The notes beneath the pieces are model-generated. The model had not been told where the DNA came from. It saw only the letters and a program-made list of their open reading frames with translations, and searched no databases. A program made the translations under genes and the position numbers. From Elmis aenea (lineage: Eukaryota; Arthropoda; Insecta; Coleoptera; Elmidae): a DNA stretch of 64,000 nt. Within the stretch, counting starts at the first letter, position 1, and every line of letters starts with the position of its first letter. Location of the stretch: contig OX393577.1 in assembly GCA_947652605.1 (NCBI GenBank), positions 63,388,108 through 63,452,107 of the forward strand. The letters run 5' to 3'. Shown here one piece after another: positions 43,759 through 54,790 of the stretch.

Positions 43759-44477
43759 AAACAATAAAATTTAATAAACACATTGAAGCTTTTAACGTTT
43801 AGAAAGCTCATATACAACAAGAAAATTACATTTTAATCACAAAAGTAGCCAGTCTGTGTTTATTTAACGTAGGTACTATTTTTTTTTTTTTGTATTGTGT
43901 CCATATAAGTTAGAATATTTCATCGCAAATAAAATCGATCTGTATATATTAGCGGCGCAGAATATTTATTTAAAATGAAACACGGAGAGAGAGAGAGCGA
44001 ACGTCGACTTTCATATTTTGTCAATCCAACAGAACTGCACTCGCTCGGAACGTCGAAACGAATCGTTTTAAAAGAAATATTATTTTCTCGCTGGATATTT
44101 GCGTGCTGTATTTTGATCTCCTTTTTGCAGTAATGTAATAATAACGAAAAACATATTTTATATCAAAGAATTTTCCCATCTCACCTTTCAAGTTTATGTC
44201 TGATTTGGTATAGAATCCAAATCGCTCTGTTCATCAAATTTCTTATCCTCGTAAAGTCAATTACGTTCATTTGTGCTGAAATTGATACAGATGGAAACGT
44301 AAAAGAGATCTTCAAAAATGTAAAAGTCAAAAATTTAAAGAAAAACGTTTCTCTAAGGACAGTTAGCCAGCCATCAGGAGGTAATTAAAGTATGAAATAT
44401 TGTTGGTATGAATAGCTGATAAACGTAATTAAAAAATTATTGCAAAATTGTTTTGCAACTCGAAAACTAACAATGAC
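43759..44477. other. Stretch without genes; (GA)n microsatellite
   Basis: A short GA repeat lies at 43985-43998 and a T-run near 43879. Nothing else was recognised. Confidence 0.5.
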
Positions 44478-44690
44478 TAATTTCGATTTTATCTCCAACG
44501 GTTTCATGGCCAATGCGATCGTAAAAATTGTCTTTATTATTCAACTTTTCAGTGTTTCCCCCATTCTTCCGAAGGTAATGGCCAGTGGCACGTATAACTC
44601 TGCAAAACATTTAGTTTTGATGTTCTTGATGCAATAAACACAGCCTTGATCAGATTCTAGCGACAACATATCGTGACCTTCCCTGTTAAG
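44478..44690 (-). mobile_element. Half copy of the palindromic MITE seen at 19624
   Basis: Matches the right half of 19624-20327, with CGGTTTCATGGCCAATGCGA, GGCCAGTGGCACGTATAACT and TTGATCAGATTCTAGCGACA, ending GACCTTCCCTG. The left half is absent. Confidence 0.85.
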
Positions 44691-45293
44691 TTTAATAAAA
44701 ATAAATGAATTAGCCCTACCCAAACAGGTCCCTTTTTATTAGTCATGAAACATTGGTTTAGATTCGGTAAAGCTGCAAAATTTTATGTTGATTAATTATA
44801 TGCAAACATATTTCGAATATCTGCTTTTGTTAAAAAAAAAAATATTCTATTGTATTTTGTAGTGACTTTTGGATTTTTGAATCATTTTATTTTGAAACAA
44901 ATTAATTTTCATTTTGCGGGCAATGGTTTCACCAATTTTGTTGTTGTCTATGCTTTTTCCAATCAACTTTTTTTAATGTTAATAGGCGCTTAGCTTTAAA
45001 TGTTCGTGTTTTTTTCTGATTAAATAGGAATTCCATTTAATTATATTATTTATACAACATAAATGTAAATACAAAGTTTTAATTAAAAAATAGAAATATT
45101 TACAGTAGGTATATGAGTATATCATAAAACTTATGAATAGTTAATAATTAATACACAAGTGTTAAAACCAGAAGCACTAACAAACATTATTAGCTTTAAA
45201 CGAACGGCTAAATTTCGAAATTAATGTAATTTAATTCTTGCACCAAAGTCTTTGTGTCTGTGTGGTAACGCCGGGTTCAACTCGGCCTGCAAC

Positions 45294-45610
45294 TCATCCC
45301 GTTCCGGCATTAACCGTTGTAGTGGATCCACCAGTTATTGTAAAACTAGCAATAAAAACGTTGATAATAGTGACTAAGAATACCCCTACAACCACACAAT
45401 TGTTAATCCTGCGAGCGTTCACATGTTTCGATTGCCCACGGAGGTCGAGTCTGCCCTTAAATATCAGAGAAACTCCAACAGCAATTTGTAGAATCAGGGA
45501 AATTACTATGAGAACTATATTTACGTAGAACGTCGAACTGTTCCTGTTGAATTCGATTATGTAGCGGAGTTGATTAGCGTTCGCTGTAATTAGGGCTATG
45601 TCCATCATTC
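45294..45610 (-). CDS. Ninjurin, last coding exon (two membrane segments)
   Basis: The exon starts after an acceptor (TTTTGCAG) and reads GMMDIALITANANQLRYIIE, then a hydrophobic stretch FYVNIVLIVISLILQIAVG, a short basic link with KGRLDLRGQSKHVNARRINN, a second hydrophobic stretch VVVGVFLVTIINVFIASFTI, and the C-terminus VNAGTG with a TGA stop at 45294. MDIALLTANA.QL.Y and R.N(N)....G.FL.TIIN(V/I)FI are signatures of the ninjurin family, small two-pass plasma-membrane proteins. Ninjurins act in cell adhesion and injury response, and mammalian NINJ1 oligomerises to rupture the membrane of dying cells; which role this insect paralogue has cannot be read from the sequence. The phase matches the exon at 49794-49934 (CAA-G/GA). 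Confidence 0.94.
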
Positions 45611-45786
45611 CTGCAAAATAAGTTTATCATTAGTATGAAAAAAATATACAACTCAAAGAAGTTTGGTAATAAATGTCTAGAGCAGAGGTTCTAAACCAAG
45701 AGTTTATGGACCCCCAAGGAGTACGTGAAACATCTAGAGGGAGTATGTGTCAAATAGAATGACCGGAAAAGTCTATGGGTGGAAAG

Positions 45787-46044
45787 CACCCTGTATAAGA
45801 TACAATAACTAGGAAACTATTTAAGTTATCGTTCTAAAATTACCTGGGCATGTTTGGCTAACATAATAGAAACCGTTTTTGTCAATTTTAGCAAAAGACG
45901 CCCAAGTGTCGGTACCTCTTGTGCAAATATATATCGCAAATATGGATGATAACATTAATACCGCAAGACAACACCCCATATAAGATAAATAACTAGAAAA
46001 ATATTAAAGTCATGGTTCTAAAATTACCTGGGCATGTTAAGTCA
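45787..46044 (-). repeat. Two direct ~75-bp repeats in the ninjurin intron
   Basis: CCTGTATAAGATACAATAAC...TTCTAAAATTACCTGGGCAT (45790-45856) and the matching segment at 45975-46036 share about 80% of bases, with TCTAAAATTACCTGGGCATG identical. The first copy has an ACCCTGTATA edge like the CAGGGTG elements. This is intron sequence of ninjurin, just upstream of its last exon. Confidence 0.65.
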
Positions 46045-47170
46045 ACATAGTCGAAGCTTGACAAAAAAAAACTACGATCTAGAATCTAGATAAACTAATT
46101 TTAATCCTTATCAGTTTTTGAAGCACTTTCGCGAATGATTAAAAAACTAAGCAGGTAGAAATGTCACAACTTTTCCTAATTACACTCCTAAACTGCATTT
46201 AAGAGACAAAAACTCTGAACCTGGAAACTGAAAAGTGAAAAATGAAACTGAAATCCTAATACTAAATATAAATTCTAATAATCTGGACTGGGGTTGAAAT
46301 CCTAGGAAAACAAGAAAATCTGAGAGTCCAAGTTATAACATTTTGGCTTCACAAAACGAAAAATCGAAGGCTCCAAAGGGCTCAAGAAATTTTCACCTCT
46401 GCGATTTTCAGTTAAGGCTAAAAGCTTTTTTTATGTTTTGAAATTCAATAAAGATTTTTTTCATTCAAATTAACGGTTATTAGGTATGTCTATAACATTA
46501 AAATCTATAGAACCTGTACCGTAGGCTAAACTTTTCTCTAACGGTATCAATCGCATAAAATCAATCCGTAAAAATGGGAAAAACTTACGTTGTAGAAAAT
46601 TTGATAGGCACCGTAAATATTCAAACACAAATCGACTTACAGCGAAAAGGGCTGGCTTCTTGCCTGAAAAGAACACGCGATGCAAAGCGAAAAACGTCCA
46701 TTGTACTCCACAATACGAAATATCGACGTATATAGTTTATTTTTTATCGTTTGGAATGGATATGCAGTCGCAAATCCTATTTCCTACTGCAATGATTTTT
46801 ATCGCATTGGAATAAAATCGCAAATATGATAGAATCAGCGCCCATGACCTACATACTTTAAGATAATATTGAAATTTAAAATTATATTCAGTTGATTTAG
46901 CAATTTTGGTGACTCAATGCACACGGTAAATGTAAAATACATTATCAGATTCGTATTTTGACAAACGGGGTGTCCACTTAATGCGCATTTGCTTCGTATC
47001 TCGTTAATTATTATATTTAAAAAAATAAAAATAAATAGTTGATTGTACTAAATTCAACGTTTTTTTGAGTTGTCAAATCCCTTCAAGAGCTCCGTAAAAT
47101 AAACATTTTCTGCCCCCAAGATATATTTTTTTTAGATTTTTGAACTATGTCAGCGCTGAAAGGTGGATGA
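46045..47170. other. Intron sequence without recognised features
   Basis: Part of the 4.2-kb ninjurin intron. No element ends or coding frames were recognised. Confidence 0.5.
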
Positions 47171-47812
47171 AGCAACAAGGTTACAAGAGAAGGTCGATAT
47201 GTTCTCGCTAGAATCTCATCAAGACTGTGTTTATTGCATCAAGAACATCAAAACTAAATGCTACTGGCCATTTCCTTCGGAAAAATAGGAGAAAAACTAG
47301 AATGTTGAATAATAAAGGTAATTTTTGCGATCGCGTTGGCCATGAAACCATCAGAGATAAAATCGAAATTCTTCTAGTAAAACGAGGCCCTTGTAAAAAC
47401 GGTTTTCTCTATGCTAAACGCTTATGCAGATTGCATAGATTTAGTTGTAAACACATATACCAGAACTTCTCAACTCACAGCGCTTTTGCAGGGGTTTCGT
47501 TTTTGAGGTTTTTCTCCGGAACCGTTTAAGATTTTTTTTAAAACTTTGCACCATTTTACTTACAAAGGATGCACGCATTGGTAAATAGAAAAATTTCGAT
47601 TTTATTTCTTACGGTTACATAGCCTACGTGATCGCAAAAATTACCTTTATTATTCAACATTTCAGTTTGTCTCCTATTTTTCCGACGGAAATGGCCATTG
47701 GCACGTATAACTCTGCAAAACATTTAGTTTTGATGTTCTTGATGCAATAAACACAGCCTTGATCGGATTCTAGCGGCCATAAATCGTGACCCTCCCTTGT
47801 AAGAAAAAATTA
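47171..47812. mobile_element. Palindromic MITE, CAGGGAAGGTCAC family, copy 3
   Basis: Begins TTACAAGAGAAGGTCGATAT and ends GATTCTAGCGG...GACCCTCCCTTGTAA. The same internal motifs as 19624-20327 occur in inverted arms. TA adjoins CAAG at both ends, which suggests a TA duplication. It lies within the 4.2-kb ninjurin intron. Confidence 0.85.
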
Positions 47813-48418
47813 TAATCAACTTTTCAAGCAATATTTTGATGAAACTCTTCAGATTCAACATGTCATAGCTATTAATAGAATGACAATTTCCATTTTACAT
47901 TTAATTTTCATAGCTAAGTAGATTACATAAAACTACATCTTCTTATAATAATTGTCTATGAATTCCATTCTTGTTTTTCTCTGCATTAGTAAATAAAATG
48001 TTGACGTTTTTATTTTGCATACAACTTGGCAAATTTTCGTAGATTTACCGAGATATAAACTGAAATAAACGTCCAAAAGCGGTCCATAAAATAACGTGAT
48101 TGTCATAAACATGCATATAAAAGTTGAAATATGTGTACGAAATATATACCCGAACCATTCATCCGGTTTTCTAAACTTTTTAACAAACGGTCTTGCGCCA
48201 TCAAACAAACTTTAGAATTTCAAATAAATTGGTTTTTGCGAATGCAAATGTTGTTTTCGTCTTGTACGTTTCATCGGGAAATATTAATATGCGAGCAAAA
48301 CTAATAAGAAAAAAGATTTTAATGCGGTACCAGAAGTTAAATTTCATATAAAAGATTTACGGTTAATTTTACATATAATTGTAGTTGAATAAAATGTTTT
48401 TTAATACTTTAATTTCAT
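47813..48418. other. Intron sequence without recognised features
   Basis: AT-rich ninjurin intron DNA. Nothing was recognised. Confidence 0.5.
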
Positions 48419-48459
48419 TTTATTTAGTCATGAGTCCTTCTACTGTTAGGTGTAGGACT
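48419..48459 (-). mobile_element. 41-bp copy of an RTE-like LINE 3' end
   Basis: Identical over 41 bp to 32755-32795, the 3' end of the RTE-like LINE on the minus strand. It includes AGTCCTTCTACTGTTAGG and a complementary GTAGGACT, so the transcript end can form a small hairpin. It looks like an extremely 5'-truncated insertion in the ninjurin intron. Confidence 0.7.
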
Positions 48460-49793
48460 TTTTTTTATACTTTTAATAATAATTGAGTATTATATTACCA
48501 AAATTTTTTATCCTAACTTTGTTAATATCACAAATTTTTATTTTGCTGCTTAATTATGAAAAATAAATATTATCCTGTGCATGGCAGATAGGAGAGAGAC
48601 ATTATTATTCGTCAACAAACTCTATGTGTCGAACCTTCTTCTTAGCTTCCTTATTGAACACAGGAATTTGAAATTTAGCACGTAAATCGAGTTTTTAATG
48701 CATAAATTCCCTTAAGAACTGGAGTGACATCTTGGAAACAACACCTACATGTAAATTTTCATCGTTTGAATTGTGTATTGGGAATATGAAGGTAGATTGA
48801 AAACGCCTACACAATAAAAAATAAGCGCAGTTTAAAATTACACAGCATATTTCCTATCAAAACTCATGGAAAGCCTTATTATTCGCTTAGAATAAAACCA
48901 ATTATTAAGAACTAAAAAATACTAGAGAGGTAATACTCTTTAGCTTTGTCGTTTGTGGTTAAAAGGTTGCAAAACTATTTCGAATGGCACAAAAAATTCT
49001 TGCTGATTGAGTTAAATTAGCGACAACGTAAACGGAAAAATCTTTATGGAGATTTTCCAAAGTATACATAATAATGATATTAACAGGTATTTTTCAAACA
49101 TTTTTGTGCGTTTCTCTACAAGCGAATTTACAAAAAGCGTTGTTTTTATCCGCAAATGTACTCTAATGTATATAACAACCCGCAAAATGGAATACTTTAG
49201 AGGAAACAGATTGAATTTGCTGGTGTTGACATGCAATTTTATTTTTTTTTGCCAATAGAATCTGCATTATCGAATCGCGTCTCTGAAAAAAAAACTAAAA
49301 CGAAAACATTTCATCCAGTGCTGCATTCAAAAATAAATAAACTTTAAAATGAAGTAAAGAAAATCTGAATAATATTTTCTTTCAATAAATAAATTGTATG
49401 TATTAATTAATTTTAAGAAAACTGGTAAAAAAATTAACATTTTGACACTTGGGTTTTGTATTTGATTGATTAATTTCACTGTTAAAAAACTAAAGACATT
49501 TACAACCCCTTTCTAGTAATCTGTAAGTACAAAAGTGGAAACGTTGTAGTTTATTCATTTTAAAACAAAAATCAAAGATGGAAAATTCTGCAATGGCAGT
49601 TATTTCAATAAAAATAAACGTGATTAAAAATCACATGTCGTTTTCTTAAATACCAGTTTTAAGACTATTGATAAAAACTGGCATGATTTACACAGAATAC
49701 TTCCTTTTTAAATCTAAAACTACTCTTAAACAGTGCGTAAAATATAACTTTGAAAATGGGTGATTTTTATTGTTAAACATTAATTGTTTTTAC
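48460..49793. other. Intron sequence without recognised features
   Basis: AT-rich ninjurin intron DNA up to the GT donor at 49793. No element was recognised. Confidence 0.5.
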
Positions 49794-49934
49794 CTTGTGC
49801 AACTGTTTTTTTAGCTGCGTACGTGTTGGCTACCCTTTTTGCTTTTCCGTCTGGCGTATCGTCGTCTTCTATCTTAACCTCAAACCGCTTTGTGGTTGGT
49901 AAAGCAGTGTTATCCCAGTCTTCAAACTTGGCTC
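49794..49934 (-). CDS. Ninjurin, internal exon (cytosolic N-terminal region)
   Basis: 141 nt between an acceptor (TTTTAG) at 49935 and a donor (GTAAAAAC) at 49793. It encodes AKFEDWDNTALPTTKRFEVK, IEDDDTPDGKAKRVANTYAA and KKTVAQG, the last Gly being completed in the next exon. NxYA.KKT(I/V)AQGM directly before the first membrane segment is a ninjurin hallmark, so the exon joins 45294-45610 without a gap in the family pattern. The acidic/polar stretch before it is the variable part of the protein. Both splice phases (2 nt at the start, 1 nt at the end) fit the neighbouring exons. Confidence 0.92.
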
Positions 49935-50192
49935 CTAAAAATAACATTGTTTTTTAGTGTCATTCACAGATATGATAAATTTGAAGTCAGTCGATAAAAA
50001 TCAGCTTGAAAGAGTAACGTTTTAGAAAATAAAAATTTTAAAAATAAATCAATTTAATTATTAAATATTTTTATCAACTAATCCTGTACTCTAAAATGAT
50101 TTTCACAAATAAAAAATTCAGCCTAATACAGTAGTATTTAAGCAAGCAACGTTTTGTTTTTCAAAAATTCTGGTAATCCTCATGCACTAGAA

Positions 50193-50402
50193 CAGTGTTT
50201 CTCAAACTTTTAGCTCTGCGGACCCCTTTCAAAATGAAATGATTACAAAGGACCCCAATGAATTGTTTTGTATACAGTATTTTTGTTTTCTTATCCTGGC
50301 AAATGAATTTGGATGGCTTTTGAACATTATGCAATGGCTCGAGAACCCCTTCAGGAGGATTCAGGGACCCCAGGGGTCCGCAGACCACACTGAGAAACAC
50401 TG
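50193..50402. mobile_element. hAT-type MITE (210 bp)
   Basis: Starts CAGTGTTTCTCAAACTTTT and ends TGAGAAACACTG, with a further inverted pair CTGCGGACCCC/GGGGTCCGCAG inside. Flanks CACTAGAA and CAATAGAA are an 8-bp duplication with one change. It has no coding capacity and sits in the 12.2-kb ninjurin intron. Confidence 0.85.
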
Positions 50403-50473
50403 CAATAGAACAAGAACCTTTTTGCTTTGTTATTTTAGTATAAAAAATGTGGTTTAATCCAGGGATCAATGTA

Positions 50474-50722
50474 CAAGGTGGTCTATTTTCGATGTCTTTA
50501 AAGTTTACTCCATCTTTTCGTTTAAGTGAGATATTAAAAATTTTTGAAAATTGCCAAAAATCGGCTTTTGGATATATTTCGAAAATTAAAAGAGATATCA
50601 AAAATCTGTTAACGGCAATGAATTCCTCTCGAAAAGAGAAATCGAGACTTCGTACTTAGTTTTGTTTTATCTCTGATAATAACCAAGATACCCTGTATGG
50701 GCATCGAAAATAGGCCACCCTG
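50474..50722. mobile_element. TA-flanked MITE with 21-bp TIRs (249 bp)
   Basis: Ends CAAGGTGGTCTATTTTCGAT and its reverse complement near 50702-50722 (one or two changes), flanked by TA. A second CCCTGTA edge at about 50692 lies just inside. No coding capacity. Confidence 0.85.
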
Positions 50723-51699
50723 TACAACAGTTTTAGTGCTATGGCAATTTTGGCCATATCGTAAAATCCGGATGCTTCGCGTACACATTGTAAATGTCGT
50801 TAAAATAAGTCACTAATACAACATTCATTTTCAATCATTTTGTACACCACCATAAACAAAACCCGAAACCAGTAGCTTCTGATTACATATTCCACATAAA
50901 TATTAATTAGTTTTGATAAATATTTTACTCTAGAGCAGACAGCGCCACCATGATTCGAATTTGCACTCAGCATCAGCTAACACCACAATATACGAGGGAA
51001 TTTTTACCAGACTGTATATAGGGTAAAGGGTAATTTAGTTTAGTGAACCCTGCTTAAGGGATTACTCCGGTACAATGTTATAGGTGCGATGGTATAGCGC
51101 TTTTTAAATAATTTACTATTATTTGAATTTATAGTCTTAATACGCTCAAACCAAATAGTGCAAGTTTTATTTACTTTGTAGTTTATCCTTTACAAGTTAC
51201 GAGAAAGCTGCCGTTATAAATAATAGCATTAAACTTTTTACGATACACACGACGAGAAAATGTGGACCATGAAGTAGGAAGAGGTTATTAGTTGTTCCTT
51301 TAAGACCCTTGAATTGTGTATAGCAGTAAACACATTTTTTCCTTCTTAGATTCTGATTTTGCATACAAAATGAATCAAATTATTAGCAAATCATTTTCGC
51401 GAAAAAAGGTCAAACTTAATTTATTAAAATTGAAAATCTAATCGATCCAGAAAAATAAAATCCCCACTTTTATATTGTTACTTTTTCACCTGTCTATAAG
51501 TTTGTTTGTTGATGTAATGTGTCCTGTGTTGACAATATTACGTTGCTTAAAACCTAGTTTATTTATTTCTTAAAGCAGTTTTCAAACAGAAAAATTTTGG
51601 TTATCGAGAAAGCATATTCGAATAATTATGATTTATTACGGTTTTTAAAAGGCTTTAAACGCTTATGAGTTTAAGGAAAGTTTTTATTTAACTTGTAGA
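50723..51699. other. Intron sequence without recognised features
   Basis: About 1 kb in the large ninjurin intron. No recognised frame or element. Confidence 0.5.
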
Positions 51700-52130
51700 G
51701 GAAGAAGGCCTTCCTTGGTCGCAATTTACTTCCTCTTCTTCTTCTTCTTCTTCTTAATCGGTTCCTCTTGCACCTTTCGGTGTCGAGGTATGCTTTTCTA
51801 TTTCTGTGTTATGTTTCTCCACTCCTGCCTATCGTTAGCTAATTGTGGCACATCTCTCCAGCTGACTCCTTTTTCTTCTAGTCTCTGCCTCACTTCTTTT
51901 TCCCATTTTATTCTTGGTCTTCCTCTATTTCTTTTTCCCTCCATCTTCATTTTCCATCCTATTTTTGCGTATCAACTTTCTGGCATGCGTAGTAGATGTC
52001 CAAGTCATCTTAATTGATTCGTCTCCATCTTTTTCTTAATATCTATTACTCCTAGGTTATTTCGAATGTTTTCGTTACAGATTTTATCGATCAGTCTACA
52101 ACTCTACATCCCTCTATTCTTCTTATAAAT
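51700..52130 (-). pseudogene. RTE-like LINE 3' end
   Basis: Minus-strand frames give RNRGRPRIKWEKEVRQRLEE (51870-51925), VSWRDVPQLANDRQEWRN (51810-51865) and a stop, preceded by decayed remains of the RRIEGCR...D region to 52130. GRPR.(K/R)W...V..RL...G.SW.......DR..WR.... is the usual end of RTE-like LINE proteins. A GAA/AAG run at about 51731-51757 belongs to its 3' UTR. Only the last ~130 codons remain. Confidence 0.75.
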
Positions 52131-52189
52131 CTCATTTTCTGTGCCTGTATTTTTTGTTTTTGTTTTTGTGTTAGATTTCAAAATGTGAA

Positions 52190-52236
52190 AATTTTACAAA
52201 ACTGGCACGCGGACATAAAAAGGTTTGCCACCCCTG
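52190..52236 (+). mobile_element. Isolated hAT right terminus
   Basis: GGCACGCGGACATAAAAAGG then TTTGCCACCCCTG resembles the right end of GTF2IRD2-type hAT elements. No left end was found. Confidence 0.5.
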
Positions 52237-53163
52237 CCCTTATAACAACACAGGTCCAAAATAGTACATGCATCTTCAGATAGGAGTTTCTTAATGCTAT
52301 TTGGACATTCGAAGATGTTCGGTATAATTTTTGAAACAATTATAAGAAGTCTTCTAAAAAACCAGCCAATGAGGTTTGACTGTGACGTAGATAGGTTCAG
52401 ATATTTACAAAAGTATTTAAAGTTTTGAACCCTTATTATGTTTTGTAACTCTCGATACTGCAATAACATTTGAACCAATCTAGTTTTATGTTTTTTTTTT
52501 GTTTTGTTTATATTGAAGCCATGACTCGCAGCTTCTGGATACTTGCAAAATATGAAATAAAATCAAGACATCACCGAGAAAAACGACTCGTTCTGGCTAT
52601 AAACCTTTATCCGTGTGATGTAAGTAAGACAAACTTGAGCTTTTTTCAAAGAAAATGATAAGTGAGCGTCCATAATAGTACTTTACTTTTGTTATAGCAA
52701 CATTATTCTATCGGGTAGACTATAAAATTTTATATGGGTGTAGTTAATAAAAGTGCACGTTCTTTAAACCAGAAAATTTTAAAATACACTTATTTTAAAC
52801 CCATAAACATTTTAGTGCGCTAAAATTGCGATAGCAATTTTATCGTTCGAGCATTCCGTCGGAAAAATTCATTTGCAATTTTCCGTCTCGCGGGCGTTTC
52901 ATTGTTTGAAGAAAGACGACGAATGATCATCGCATCTGGCCGTCTGTGGTTTATCTATCGGGTTCAGCTGAAAGAATTATTATTCTGAAATTTGTTTGAT
53001 ATCGCGTGCGTTACAACCCTCACGCAGTAGTAAATACCGGGTGATGTGTCAATTCTAGTCACGTTTCTCCAATAATACATGCGGTATGATACCGAACAAT
53101 TCAAGAATTGGCACCCGATACGTGATTCGCGCGGTTCGTGGTCGTGTTTTTCTTAAGCTGCGT
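52237..53163. other. Intron sequence without recognised features
   Basis: Includes a slightly GC-richer block at 52810-53100. No gene or element was recognised. Confidence 0.45.
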
Positions 53164-53469
53164 GCTGCGTTCACATAGAAAAGTATTGTATTGTATTGTA
53201 GCGTAAGCAAAGTTAAGTATACGAATATCAAATGATAGCGTTCACATAGACAAAGTAGTGGAATTGCATTGCAAGCCCGGTTGGAACAGTTTGCAAGCGC
53301 CAAGCTTCTTGCAAGAACAAGATCTAATCACAGTGGATTAACCCTGCGTATGCGCGTGGTAATCGCCTTTAGTGTACAAACACTACAATACCTCTATGTG
53401 AACGCTACTCTTGCAGGCACGTTGCTATGCAATACAATACAATGCGATAATTTTCTATGTGAACGCAGC
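53164..53469. mobile_element. MITE with GCTGCGTTCACATAG termini (306 bp)
   Basis: GCTGCGTTCACATAGAAAA at the left end and its exact reverse complement at the right end (19 bp). The core GCGTTCACATAG recurs inside near 53236 and, inverted, near 53394, and TATTGTATTGTATTGTA/CAATACAATACAAT form a second inverted pair. No coding capacity; superfamily unknown. Confidence 0.8.
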
Positions 53470-53699
53470 TTTATTCATACGTTTTCGTTTTTTGTTTGGT
53501 GATAATTTACAGAATGACACAAATACGAGGGCAAAACTAAAATTATTGGGATTGAATAAAGTAGATTTTGTTTTGAGATTTTGTCTTGTACAAAATGGGA
53601 GATAACCTAAAATCTTTTCGTAGACCCATGTTTGTATCTTCTTTAAGTTATTCATTTTTAGAAAAACATCGAAAGTTGGGGAAATTATTTTAAGGAGTT

Positions 53700-54489
53700 C
53701 TTGGAAAGTGATTATTATCATTGCGAACTAGATTCAACCGTTAATGTATTTCTAAATTTATCTTTTATCAAATTCATTTGTGAAAACAGTGACTCACATG
53801 CATATGTGGAAGAGAATACAGTTAAAATAAATAGCCAACGCTATTTGTTTTTTAAGATTTGAATTCTGAAATCATTTGCCAGGCATTAATAATATTTCTT
53901 TCAGCATTATTATTTATTTTTTCCTTCAAACGTTTCTTTTCAATAGTCTCTAAATTTTCCCCTAAATCAATAAACTTTTGCCTCCAAATGGCACTTGATT
54001 GAAAATCAAGTAATTGCATTTTAAAATTTTCTTATTTTAACCATTCAAAAATTTTCAAATCAAGTTCATTAACTTTGATTAGGTATGTATGAGAAAATTA
54101 TAAATTTTGAAATTTTTTCGAAATTTTTAAATTGAGAAAATTGCGAAGAAAATTGATCTATTATTGATTCCACACCTGTAGTTAAATCTTTAGTGGATTG
54201 AATTTGATGTATTTTAATTTGACGTGTCGGGTTTTCTAAAAAAAAATTTAAATTTAGATAATATTTGAAGACTTGAGAAATACTTGTAATTTTGTTTGAA
54301 ATTCGCATAGTTCCAAACAATATACATGTATTTTATTTGAATAAATGGAATTTGGTGTTATTAATTCATTATTTAAAAACAAAAGTACTAATTTTCCAAA
54401 ATTTTTAAAATCAACTATTTCTCCCGCGTGCCCATAAAATTTTTCTACGTGCTAGTTGAAGCACACGTGCCATAGGTTCGTCACCTCTG
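53700..54489 (-). pseudogene. hAT transposase C-terminal relic
   Basis: Minus-strand frames give DFQSSAIWRQKFIDLGENLE and TIEKKRLKEKINNNAE (53930-54010), then VFSSTYACESLFSQMNLIKD and KFRNTLTVESS (53730-53810). (F)GSTY.CE..FS.M..IK...R..LT.E.L is the dimerisation hallmark of GTF2IRD2-like hAT transposases. The right terminus GGTTCGTCACCTCTG ends at 54489, giving CAGAGGTGACGAACC on the minus strand. Stops and shifts are frequent; the left end was not found. Confidence 0.75.
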
Positions 54490-54689
54490 TGATATGGTGT
54501 CCCTAATTATCCCTAATTGCATAAAATAAATATTGGTGCCAAAATCAAATATGATATAAAAACTCCCATAGTTCATTAGCACAAAAACTTTTATTAAAAC
54601 TAAAAAAGTATTGTTGCACGATTTTCTAGATTTTTATAAATAACAAGAAACTACAACACGCCCTGAACACAACTTTTGATTCTCTATAT

Positions 54690-54790
54690 CAGTGAGGGCG
54701 AACCTTTTTGAGAAGTGGGTCAAATTTTGTTCATTATCTTTTTTAATACATACTAGCCCGTGGGTCAGTAAGTCAATGGCGTCACTTGGA
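54690..54790 (+). mobile_element. hAT left-terminus fragment
   Basis: CAGTGAGGGCGAACCTTTTT begins at 54690 and resembles hAT left ends. No partner terminus was identified. Confidence 0.45.

Noticed and set aside
45238..45528. 96-codon plus-strand frame opposite the ninjurin exon
   Set aside because: The minus strand carries clear ninjurin motifs and splice sites; the plus frame is a shadow.
52190..54489. One hAT element spanning both termini
   Set aside because: Both termini read as right ends (…CACCCCTG and …CACCTCTG), so they cannot be the two ends of one element.
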